DNA from: [Clostridium] aerotolerans DSM 5434
GTDB taxonomy: Bacteria > Bacillota > Clostridia > Lachnospirales > Lachnospiraceae
Direction of reading: 5' to 3'
NCBI RefSeq assembly: GCF_000687555.1
Contig: NZ_JHWJ01000004.1
Coordinates: 248,001 to 312,000, forward strand
Length of the DNA stretch: 64,000 nucleotides
Made by a program: the position numbers and the translations under genes. Below, piece after piece: positions 53,733-61,822 of this stretch; positions within the stretch are counted from its first letter, which is position 1; the number at the start of each line of letters is the position of its first letter. The notes under the pieces were generated by a model that was not told the origin of the DNA, made no database searches, and saw nothing but the letters and a program-made list of their open reading frames with translations.

Positions 53733-53789
53733 AATGATAACGATGCAGAGTATCAATTATACATCTGCATCGTTATCATTATTATTTTA
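53733..53789 (+). terminator. Strong hairpin between precursor and biosynthetic genes
   Basis: Perfect 17-bp stem AATGATAACGATGCAGA (53733-53749) with 53764-53780, 14-nt loop, then ATTATTTTA. The T tract is imperfect, so partial termination or 3'-end protection of the short mRNA is expected. Either would make the precursor far more abundant than the enzymes. Confidence 0.8.
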
Positions 53790-53804
53790 CTGGAGGAATT
53801 GTTG

Positions 53805-55352
53805 ATGTTTAGACTAGCTCTAATTAATCCACCATATTTAGATGAAGAAAGTTTTGAAAAAAGCCTTGCTCCAATGGGTATTTGCTATATTGCAGCTTAT
53901 TTAGAAAATATGAATATAGCATGTGATGTATATGATTTTTCCTCGAGTGATTTGTCTAACGATGAGTTAATTGAAAAATATCAATTAGTTAGTTATAACC
54001 TTATAGCTTTTTCCACTTATACTTGCTCCTTTAAAGATACTGTTGCTTTGGCAGAAGCAATAAAGAACCATAATTCTAAAGTTATAATTATTATGGGAGG
54101 GCATCATGTCACTCTTGCACCATCAGAGGTTCTTAGGGATTTCCCAGTAGTAGACTTTGTTACGGTGGGATATGGTGAGCAGCTTATGTTTGATCTAGTA
54201 TCTGCCTTGAATAAGGGATATTCTTATAAGGATATACCAGGGATTGGATATAAAGATGGTGAAAATATCGTTGTTAATGACACAGTTATAAATGATATAA
54301 ATTTAGATTTAATACCATTTCCAAAGAGAGAAATAGTCACTGATTATGGATATAATACTGCTAATCTTATTGAGGGAAAGAAAATCATAAACATTGTAAC
54401 TAGTAGAGGGTGTGTTTATAATTGCCATTTTTGCGTTAACACAAAAAATAATCATTGGCTGCCTCGTAGTGTAAATAATGTTATTGACGAAATGAAAAAT
54501 TTATATGATGGAAATCAATTTAATCATATTTTTTTCACTGACTGTAACTTTTTAATAGATCCTTATAGGGCTATGGAGATTGTTGAAAAAGTTTATGAGT
54601 TTAATAAAAATATAACAATGAACTTTCATGCACGTTGTGATCAGATTGTTAAATATGAGAAGATAATCAGGAAAATGGGGGCGGCTGGATGTGCGTTTAT
54701 TAATGTGGGAGTAGAAAGTAATAGTGAGGCTGTTTTAAAGCGGTTTAACAAAAGGATATCTCCAGAAACAAATCAACATGCAATTGAAATTTTGAAAGAT
54801 GCAGGAATACATCCTAATGTTTACATGATTATGTTTGAGGCGCTTGTAACTATAGATGATATTTACGAAAGCTATATATTTCTAAAAAAAAATAAGCTAA
54901 CTAATTTTGTTGGAGTACATAACTTATATAATTCACTGATGCCTTTTTATGGGACACCATACTGGAATAATTACGGAGAATTTTATACTCAAACGATTCA
55001 TGGAATATCGAAAACATATTTTCAGAATAAAGATGTTAAGAAATTTTACTATGTTATTAAATTACTTAGAGAAGAATATGAAAAGGAAATATCATCTCAG
55101 GTAGCTGTATTTATGAAGTTACAAGTGACTCATCCAAAATTAATTGATAAAAATTTATATCAAAATTACATTCTTGTACAAAATTTTCAATACATAGCGT
55201 TTGAAAAATTGTTGGAATATTATAAAAACCAAAAGGAACTTATTTCGTATGTTGAACTAAAGGCAAATCCATTAATCTCAGACTATATAAATGTTATTGA
55301 AGAAAATAGAGTGCTTTTAAAGGAAATAGAATCATATTACAGTTTTAATTAG
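53805..55352 (+). CDS. Cobalamin-binding-domain radical SAM enzyme 1
   Basis: 515 aa. Residues 1-140 or so form a B12-binding-like Rossmann domain (FRLALINPPYLDEESF, APMGICYIAAYLE, IIIMGGHHVTLAPSEVL, FVTVGYGEQL). The radical SAM barrel follows, with the cluster motif C-x3-C-x2-C at residues 203, 207 and 210 (SRGCVYNCHFCVNT). Downstream are MNFHARCDQI and GVESNSEAVLKRFNKRISPE, typical of B12 radical SAM proteins. The C-terminal 120 residues are helical. I start at ATG 53805, behind GGAGG; the longer frame overlaps the precursor and hairpin. Known relatives methylate unactivated carbons or epimerise and rearrange; the reaction here is unknown. Very AT-rich codon use. Confidence 0.92.
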   Translation: MFRLALINPPYLDEESFEKSLAPMGICYIAAYLENMNIACDVYDFSSSDLSNDELIEKYQLVSYNLIAFSTYTCSFKDTVALAEAIKNHNSKVIIIMGGHHVTLAPSEVLRDFPVVDFVTVGYGEQLMFDLVSALNKGYSYKDIPGIGYKDGENIVVNDTVINDINLDLIPFPKREIVTDYGYNTANLIEGKKIINIVTSRGCVYNCHFCVNTKNNHWLPRSVNNVIDEMKNLYDGNQFNHIFFTDCNFLIDPYRAMEIVEKVYEFNKNITMNFHARCDQIVKYEKIIRKMGAAGCAFINVGVESNSEAVLKRFNKRISPETNQHAIEILKDAGIHPNVYMIMFEALVTIDDIYESYIFLKKNKLTNFVGVHNLYNSLMPFYGTPYWNNYGEFYTQTIHGISKTYFQNKDVKKFYYVIKLLREEYEKEISSQVAVFMKLQVTHPKLIDKNLYQNYILVQNFQYIAFEKLLEYYKNQKELISYVELKANPLISDYINVIEENRVLLKEIESYYSFN

Positions 55353-55385
55353 ATTTCTAGTTACAAAAAAATAAATGTTTATTTT

Positions 55386-55420
55386 AAAGAGATTGTTTAT
55401 AAATATGCAATCTTCTTTTT
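55386..55420 (+). terminator. Intercistronic hairpin in the peptide cluster
   Basis: Stem AAAGAGATTG (55386-55395) with CAATCTTCTTT (55408-55418, one bulged T), then T residues. It is likely a weak attenuator between radical SAM enzyme 1 and the U32 gene. Confidence 0.55.
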
Positions 55421-55437
55421 ATAAGGAGATTAAATAG

Positions 55438-56556
55438 ATGCTTAAAAATTTCTGCATTTCAACTGACTTTTTGTTAAAAACAATTAGTCAACTGAGTGAG
55501 TTAGATAAGATAAAAGAAAATAAGATAAAAGAAGTTTTTGGGAATATTACACCAAGCATTTTTTCTTCCGGTAGATCAGAACTCTATTTACCGAAATGTA
55601 ATATTGAAGAGCTGGCTATTTATATAAGCTATGCTCATAAGCATGGTATTGAATTTAACTATACTTTAAATGGAATATGTATGTCGAATCAAGAGTTTGA
55701 TTCATGTGGATATAAGAAATTACTTAATTTTGTAAGTGATTTAATTGATATTGGAGTAGATCGCTTTACAATTTCATCTCCTGTTTTGATGAATATTTTA
55801 TCAACGCATTTTAAGAATATAAAAATAACAGCATCTGCTATATGTCAAATCAATTCATTAAGCATGGCAAGAGATTATGCTGGAATAGGGGGAGTGGACA
55901 GATTAGTTATTTTTGAGGATTCTACTAGAAATTTTCAATTATTGAAGAAGATTCACAAAGAATTAGGAATTGAAATGGAGATCATAGTAAACCAGCCGTG
56001 CCAATTCGGATGTATCTATAGAAATTTTCACAGAATTGGATTGAGTCATGAAAGTATAGATGAGAGTGGTAAATTTAAGATTGATGATTACTATCAAGTT
56101 TGTTGGAAAAAAAAGTTGGCTAATCCCAGTGAAATGTTAAAAATACCAACAATTATTAGGCCTGAAGATTTGCACCATTATGAAATGGCCGGAGTAAAGT
56201 ATTTCAAAATAGTTGACAGGATGATAAAGTCTATTAATATTAAAATAATTGAGAGCTATATGGATGAAAGTTATGAAGGGAATTTATTTGACATTTTACC
56301 TGGAGAGTTTAATGCATTGTATCTTGATAATTCGGAAATGAATGGATTTATTGATTATTTCTTAAATGAGAAGAATATTTGTCATATAGGATGTAGTAAT
56401 TGTGGATATTGTGATTCTTATGCAAAGAAAATAATAGTCTCTGAGGAAAGAGTTGAAAAAAAACTAAATAAGGTAGAGAGTGATATAAGAGATTTTTTAG
56501 AAGACGGTCCAAAGGAGTCGACGGATTCATGGAGGCATATTCTATCAAACTGTTAG
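55438..56556 (+). CDS. U32-family TIM-barrel Fe-S protein
   Basis: 372 aa. The fold follows peptidase U32/UbiU-UbiV proteins: AIYISYAHKHGIEFNYTLNG, DLIDIGVDRFTISSPVLMNI, ITASAICQINSLSMARDYA, GGVDRLVIFEDSTRNFQLL and EMEIIVNQPCQFGC. Cys 188, 192 and 222 match the U32 cluster region. A second group at 315, 319, 322 and 325 (C-x3-C-x2-C-x2-C) lies near the C-terminus and may hold another cluster. Several U32 proteins (UbiU/UbiV, RlhA, TrhP) are O2-independent hydroxylation factors rather than peptidases, so peptide hydroxylation is possible; proteolysis is the older family label. Set 16 bp before the SPASM-protein gene. AAGGAG precedes ATG 55438. Confidence 0.82.
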   Translation: MLKNFCISTDFLLKTISQLSELDKIKENKIKEVFGNITPSIFSSGRSELYLPKCNIEELAIYISYAHKHGIEFNYTLNGICMSNQEFDSCGYKKLLNFVSDLIDIGVDRFTISSPVLMNILSTHFKNIKITASAICQINSLSMARDYAGIGGVDRLVIFEDSTRNFQLLKKIHKELGIEMEIIVNQPCQFGCIYRNFHRIGLSHESIDESGKFKIDDYYQVCWKKKLANPSEMLKIPTIIRPEDLHHYEMAGVKYFKIVDRMIKSINIKIIESYMDESYEGNLFDILPGEFNALYLDNSEMNGFIDYFLNEKNICHIGCSNCGYCDSYAKKIIVSEERVEKKLNKVESDIRDFLEDGPKESTDSWRHILSNC

Positions 56557-56571
56557 AGGAGATTTTATTAT

Positions 56572-57711
56572 ATGATGTATATGAACCATATCAATATAAT
56601 TCAGATGGATGAGAATAAGTATCTTATTTATCAAAGTTTACTAGGCAATGTCAGGATAATAAATAAAAAAATGCTTATGTTAATCGTTAATCCTGAATTA
56701 GCAGATAAAGTTGAGAGTGATGAAGTTAAACGATATGTAAAGCTTTTTAAAAAAGAAGGCTATATTGAAATGTCAAATCCTGAAGTAAAGAATTCCACCT
56801 TAAAAAATATAGCAGAAAGAAATGTATTGAATATTGATTTGAGTGGAGAGTATTTATCTCCGAGTAAGGAAGAGTCATTGCTGGTAATTCTAAAAGATAT
56901 ACTAAGCTGTATGGAGCGGAATAAGCTGTATGTTACTATAAAAGACGGATTTACTCCAGTAAAATATGATTTGATTCAGAGAATAATCAAAATTTTATCG
57001 CAGTTCAATAATAAAAATATTCAGTTGTGTATTCGTTTTCCTATTGAGGTTTTAACTAATGACAGATGGATTGCTCTATCATTTCCCAAAGATACCGCAC
57101 TAGAGGTGTATATGAAAGAATTGTTAGTACCAGAATTTTGTCTTTTAGAAAAATTAATTAATATATATGATACAAGAAATATAATAATACGGTATAGAAG
57201 TAAAAATATAAATATAAATGTAATTTATATTGAAGAAGTCTTTAAAAAAATAAAAAATAATTTTATAAGATTTAATCTTGATATTGAATTTATTAAGGCT
57301 GATAATCCTTCGCAGATAATAGAGAAAATAATAGAAATACAAGAATTGGCTAAATTGTATCAGGTAAATGTATTTGGATGGTGGTACAAGCCATTTGAAA
57401 ACATAATTAATTCTAATCCTAATAGTTTTTGTAATACCTATGAGAGCCAAATTTCTATAGGGTTACGAGGTGAAATTCAATACTGTAAGCAGCATTGTGC
57501 ATTGAATATACAGGAAAGATATTCTGATTTTGAAAACCGAACCAAAAGTTTTGAAGAAAAAGTAAAGGTTAGAAGGAATTTATGCTACGGATGTAAAATT
57601 GAAGGCTTTTGCAAAGAAGGTTGTATTTATTGGAGAGAGCAGGATAGAAATTTTATTTGTGACTTTCTAATAGAGGTAACTGAAAGACTTCTTGTTATGC
57701 AGTATAGTTAA
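56572..57711 (+). CDS. Degenerate radical SAM/SPASM-domain protein
   Basis: 379 aa. Residues 1-70 or so resemble the PqqD-like N-terminus found on many peptide-modifying SPASM enzymes (KYLIYQSLLGNVRIINKKML, YVKLFKKEGYIEM). At about 85-120, where a radical SAM C-x3-C-x2-C motif should follow, there is none; only lone Cys residues occur. The C-terminus keeps a full SPASM-like Cys set at 287, 305, 309, 338, 341, 347, 351 and 363 (LCYGCKIEGFCKEGC). It may bind auxiliary Fe-S clusters and the precursor without doing radical chemistry itself. AGAGGAG lies upstream of the tandem ATGs at 56572. Extremely AT-rich. Confidence 0.75.
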   Translation: MMYMNHINIIQMDENKYLIYQSLLGNVRIINKKMLMLIVNPELADKVESDEVKRYVKLFKKEGYIEMSNPEVKNSTLKNIAERNVLNIDLSGEYLSPSKEESLLVILKDILSCMERNKLYVTIKDGFTPVKYDLIQRIIKILSQFNNKNIQLCIRFPIEVLTNDRWIALSFPKDTALEVYMKELLVPEFCLLEKLINIYDTRNIIIRYRSKNININVIYIEEVFKKIKNNFIRFNLDIEFIKADNPSQIIEKIIEIQELAKLYQVNVFGWWYKPFENIINSNPNSFCNTYESQISIGLRGEIQYCKQHCALNIQERYSDFENRTKSFEEKVKVRRNLCYGCKIEGFCKEGCIYWREQDRNFICDFLIEVTERLLVMQYS

Positions 57712-57740
57712 TATATGAAATGCTTTATGAGGGAAATTCT

Positions 57741-59639
57741 ATGTCGGAAATTATATATATACATCCAATTAACAATCAAAATCCTTTTGTAGTACCCATT
57801 GGTACCATAGCGGTAATTAATGATATAAAATATCCTAAAAAAGGATATTATTCTAATGAAGTGACAGTAGAAGATATAAAACAGGCAAAAATCATTATAA
57901 TGGATTTGCATTGGTATCATTCATTATGGTCTGTAACCCGGATTGCCAAAGAGATAAAGCTTGTTAATAACCGTGTAAAAATCATACTTGGAGGATATAC
58001 AGCTACAATATATGCAGAAGAACTATTAACGAAACAGGATATAGATTTTGTTGTTATCGGAGATGGGGAAGTAAGTATCAGTAGTTTAGTGAATTTGTTG
58101 ATGGAAGGCACACGGGTAGAGGGTATACCGAATGTCCTTTCTAAAGATATTTCATACTGTGAAAAAAAGCCTGCTTCAAAAGAAGACTTTAACAGATTAG
58201 ATTACTATACTATTGATTGGTTTCCAACATTTATAAAGAAAGTGAAAGAGAATTGTCAAAATGATATTTTTGAAGGAAATGATAATTCTTATTGGCCAAT
58301 TATACCTGTTAATCGAGGATGTCCGTATTCTTGCGAATTTTGTTATGGATCACAGGAGAATACAAGTATACTTTTTTTTAGAAAGCCCATTTTTAGAGAC
58401 TATATAAGAATTAAAGAAGACCTTTGTAATTTAGAAAAAAATGATCTCGTTCAAAATGTATATTTTATTGGTGATTTTATAAATTTTTATAGTGAAGAAG
58501 AATGTCGACGGATCTTGGATAAGCATTATAATCTTAACTTGTATTATGAATTTTTTAACTTGCCTGATTTACAACTTTTAAAATTACTTATTAGCAGATT
58601 TAACAAAATTTATTTGACTTTTTCATTATATAAGAATCATGGAGAATCGTTGGAAGTAGTGCCAGTGGATGTATTATATAAAATAATAGAGCTAATTGAA
58701 AATGAATCTTATATTAAGTTTTTTGTATTTGCTCATAAAAATCAGTATGTAGAAATTCCTGAGCGAATTAAAAAATATATATCATACAATGATGGTTGGC
58801 ATGTTGTGCAACCTAATACCAAATATATGGAAGAAAGTGTAAAGTATACAGAATTTTATGAGTTTATGGAAAAGACAGAAAAAACATACGGAAATAAGTG
58901 GTATCAGATACATTCAGTGATTATGGAGGATAATAGCTTAGCAGACCATAACCAGAAGATATTGATGAAAGAGAGTGAAGCATTAAAGAATATATATTGC
59001 GAAGTTCTTGGAGAAAATTTTGCCTGGGATGCTCTTAGGTTTCGTGTTAAATACATAAAAAGTTCTATTAAAGAGTTCATTCAAGAACATTTCAACCAAT
59101 TAAATTTGGGAGGTGAGTATTATTTAGTTGAAAACCAGAATGATGGCGATTTTGTATATTTAATAAAGTTAATGGAATTAAGTAACAATCATAGCAGGTT
59201 AAAATTTTCAAGTGAAAATCTTGAGATTCTTAAATATACAACATTCAGGACTCCAGATAATTTTTTAGATGCTATCAAAGAACCTAATAAAAATAAAAAG
59301 CTAAAGAATTGTATTAAAATATTTTTATTAATACAGAAGTTGTTATTTGAAGATTATATCTGCTCAAGAAAAGAATTAACAGTAATTTGGGATGAATACG
59401 AAAAACATATTTTAGGCTTTGAGAAGAGGAGTAAAAATACATATAAAGAAGTTATATTATTGATTCAGGATGAAAGTATTCTTTTATATAATATTTCAGA
59501 AGAGGTATTATATAGATTAGACAGAAAGGATTTACAGGATGCATTAGCTTTAATCGCAGATATTAAGGGACATTATGTAAGGATTAAAGATAAGAGAAGG
59601 GTAGCTGATATTTTTGGTGTAATTAAGCTATTAATTTAA
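57741..59639 (+). CDS. Cobalamin-binding-domain radical SAM enzyme 2
   Basis: 632 aa. The N-terminal B12-binding-like domain has IIMDLHWYHSLWSV (a D-x-H-x-x-S variant of the D-x-H-x-x-G lower-ligand motif), ILGGYTATIYAEELL and FVVIGDGEVSISSL. The radical SAM motif is at Cys 194, 198 and 201 (NRGCPYSCEFCYGS). The region after the barrel is long (about 300 residues) and unlike known domains I can name. I use ATG 57741, behind GAGGGA; an ATG 21 bases upstream has no ribosome site. The residue after the third cluster Cys is Tyr, as in many B12 methylases. Substrate is unknown; the precursor peptide is the obvious candidate. Confidence 0.9.
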   Translation: MSEIIYIHPINNQNPFVVPIGTIAVINDIKYPKKGYYSNEVTVEDIKQAKIIIMDLHWYHSLWSVTRIAKEIKLVNNRVKIILGGYTATIYAEELLTKQDIDFVVIGDGEVSISSLVNLLMEGTRVEGIPNVLSKDISYCEKKPASKEDFNRLDYYTIDWFPTFIKKVKENCQNDIFEGNDNSYWPIIPVNRGCPYSCEFCYGSQENTSILFFRKPIFRDYIRIKEDLCNLEKNDLVQNVYFIGDFINFYSEEECRRILDKHYNLNLYYEFFNLPDLQLLKLLISRFNKIYLTFSLYKNHGESLEVVPVDVLYKIIELIENESYIKFFVFAHKNQYVEIPERIKKYISYNDGWHVVQPNTKYMEESVKYTEFYEFMEKTEKTYGNKWYQIHSVIMEDNSLADHNQKILMKESEALKNIYCEVLGENFAWDALRFRVKYIKSSIKEFIQEHFNQLNLGGEYYLVENQNDGDFVYLIKLMELSNNHSRLKFSSENLEILKYTTFRTPDNFLDAIKEPNKNKKLKNCIKIFLLIQKLLFEDYICSRKELTVIWDEYEKHILGFEKRSKNTYKEVILLIQDESILLYNISEEVLYRLDRKDLQDALALIADIKGHYVRIKDKRRVADIFGVIKLLI

Positions 59640-59674
59640 GTATATATCTTACTAAGTTGGAGGAGGTATGTAGT

Positions 59675-61675
59675 GTGAAGATTATTTTTATCAGATCGCC
59701 TTTTGAAGCTGATGAAGAGTGGTATCTAGATCTGCCATTGGGAATTCTAAATTTGGCAACAGTACTAAAGAATAACCATTATGATGTTGGAATAATAGAT
59801 TTGCAGTTATATAAGGCAGATAATTTTTTTCAGGGTGATCACAGAGATTTTGATAGGATTGCTAAAAAGCTAACAAAAGATTCGGAAGTCGATATTCTCG
59901 CTTTTTCCATTATGAGTTGCTCTTTTCCCGAAGTAATAAAAATAGCTGAGGCATGTAAGAGAAATCGACCCAATATTAAGATATTATTTGGGGGTGCTCA
60001 GCCGTCACTTGTTGCAGAAGAAACTTTAAAGTATTTTAATGCAGTAGATTATGTATTTAGAGGTGAAGGGGAACGTGCAATTACTCAAGTCGTAGATGCT
60101 ATAAGGGGAGAATTACCTTTTCATATGGCACCTGGGCTCGTTTTTAGGGAAAAAGGAAATATAATTACAAATTCGGAGCCAGAATTGATAGAAGATTTAG
60201 ATGAAATACCTTTTGTTGATATTAATCTTTTAGTAAGAAAAGAAGAATATGTTCTCAAAGGTAACACCATATCTATAGATGCAGGAAGAGGATGTCCTTT
60301 TAAATGTAGTTTTTGTGCAACAAGTATTTTTTGGCGAAACAAGTTTAGAATGAAATCAGCAGAGAGAATAGTAAGTGAAATAGAATATTATCACACCAAT
60401 TTTAAGTGTGACAGATTTAACTTACATCATGATTTATTTACTTATGATAAAGCTTTTGTTGAAAAATTTTGTGATTTACTTATAAGTAAAGGATTAAAAG
60501 TTAAATGGGCATGTTCTTCGAGGGCGGCTTATATTAGCAAGCAACTTTTAGAAAAAATGAAAGAGAGTGGATGTAATAATATTTTTTATGGTTTGGAATC
60601 TGGCTCAAACCATGTTCTTAAGAAAATGAAAAAAGGAAATACTTCTGATATGGCATTAAAAACTATAAGAAATAACTATGAAGCAGGAATCTCTGCTATA
60701 TATTCATTTATTATTGGAATACAAGGAGAGACATTAAAAGATTTAGAGCAAACACTGAAAATGGCTATATATGGAAAAGTGAAAGGAGCCAAAATAGTAC
60801 TTGTAAATCAATTACGTCCGGAATCAGCTACTGAGATGTTAAAAGAAATTAATAATGATTTTATTTTAAATGAAGACTATGTTATACAAGAATGTCTTGT
60901 TGTTAAAAATTGTAACGAAACTATTGACTTAATAAAGAAATATCCCCATCTTTTTAGCCACTTTTACTTTGTAGATACAAAAGAAATTCAAGTTAATAAA
61001 TATATAGAATATGCAAATGACCTCCACTATATTATAAATCTATTTGCTTTTACGTTATACGTATTATGCTATAAGATAGGAATTTCTATATTTGAGATAC
61101 ATGAGAAATTTAAGTCTTTATATTATAAGGAATTAAACCTTAATAAGCTCACTATGTTAAATTTGCAACAAATAGCATCATTATTCCCAAAACTCATTAA
61201 AATATCATATTCTAATATTGAAGGGTATAATTATTTGACGGATTTAGCTTATTATGAATGCAGCTTAGCTAAAAAGAAAGAGAACACAGCGAAAGTAGAT
61301 TATTTAGGATTACAAACCAACCAAATAACACCAAAAGATAGACCTTACATCAGGCTTCAAGGAAGCATAGAGCAATATAATTATAATCTGTTCGATATTA
61401 TTGAAAGTATTAAAGCAGAATTTGTTTTGGAAAATATTGTACTGGAACCGTACCACATTATTGTAGATAAAGAAGATGAAAACATTAATAAGGTAATAAA
61501 AATAGACCAATTTACCTATGACTTTCTTGCTTTGTGTGACGGTCAAAGAAGTGTAGGAGAAATTATTGTGGTAGTTTACGAAAAGAAACCTTACATGTCA
61601 ATAAAAGATATAACTAAGAAGATATTTGAAATTACATCAGCTCTTAATAAAGAAGGCTATCTGGCATTTCATTAA
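59675..61675 (+). CDS. Cobalamin-binding-domain radical SAM enzyme 3 with C-terminal PqqD-like domain
   Basis: 666 aa. B12-binding-like domain at about 1-150 (DLPLGILNLATVLKNNHYDV, ILAFSIMSCSFPEVIKIAEA, ILFGGAQPSLVAEETL, YVFRGEGERAIT). The radical SAM motif is at Cys 207, 211 and 214 (GRGCPFKCSFCATS), followed by SSRAAYISKQLLEKMKESG and YGLESGSNHVLKKM. The last 65 or so residues (IDQFTYDFLALCDGQRSVGE, ITSALNKEGYLAFH) match the PqqD/RRE winged-helix pattern used by RiPP enzymes to bind leader peptides. Start is GTG 59675, with GGAGGAGG 8 nt upstream; the longer TTG frame overlaps that site. This domain is the best direct evidence that the cluster acts on a peptide. Confidence 0.9.
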   Translation: MKIIFIRSPFEADEEWYLDLPLGILNLATVLKNNHYDVGIIDLQLYKADNFFQGDHRDFDRIAKKLTKDSEVDILAFSIMSCSFPEVIKIAEACKRNRPNIKILFGGAQPSLVAEETLKYFNAVDYVFRGEGERAITQVVDAIRGELPFHMAPGLVFREKGNIITNSEPELIEDLDEIPFVDINLLVRKEEYVLKGNTISIDAGRGCPFKCSFCATSIFWRNKFRMKSAERIVSEIEYYHTNFKCDRFNLHHDLFTYDKAFVEKFCDLLISKGLKVKWACSSRAAYISKQLLEKMKESGCNNIFYGLESGSNHVLKKMKKGNTSDMALKTIRNNYEAGISAIYSFIIGIQGETLKDLEQTLKMAIYGKVKGAKIVLVNQLRPESATEMLKEINNDFILNEDYVIQECLVVKNCNETIDLIKKYPHLFSHFYFVDTKEIQVNKYIEYANDLHYIINLFAFTLYVLCYKIGISIFEIHEKFKSLYYKELNLNKLTMLNLQQIASLFPKLIKISYSNIEGYNYLTDLAYYECSLAKKKENTAKVDYLGLQTNQITPKDRPYIRLQGSIEQYNYNLFDIIESIKAEFVLENIVLEPYHIIVDKEDENINKVIKIDQFTYDFLALCDGQRSVGEIIVVVYEKKPYMSIKDITKKIFEITSALNKEGYLAFH

Positions 61676-61822
61676 CATTAATATGATTAAGAAAATTGGG
61701 AAATATATATTATAATTTGAACCTTTATACCAGTTGTAATAGATGCTATTTAAGAAAGATGGGAAGTAAGTTTAGATGTCATCTGCATGTAATATAAAAA
61801 TTATAAAAAGGTAATTTTGCAA

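Noticed and set aside
53676-53804. 43-residue N-terminal extension of radical SAM enzyme 1
   Set aside because: It overlaps the precursor end and the 17-bp hairpin, and GGAGG lies just before ATG 53805, which starts the cobalamin-domain fold.
61776-61814. 12-codon ORF (MSSACNIKIIKR) before the exporter gene
   Set aside because: A weak ribosome site exists, but the frame is too short and of ordinary AT-rich composition. It could be a leader peptide, but there is no support.
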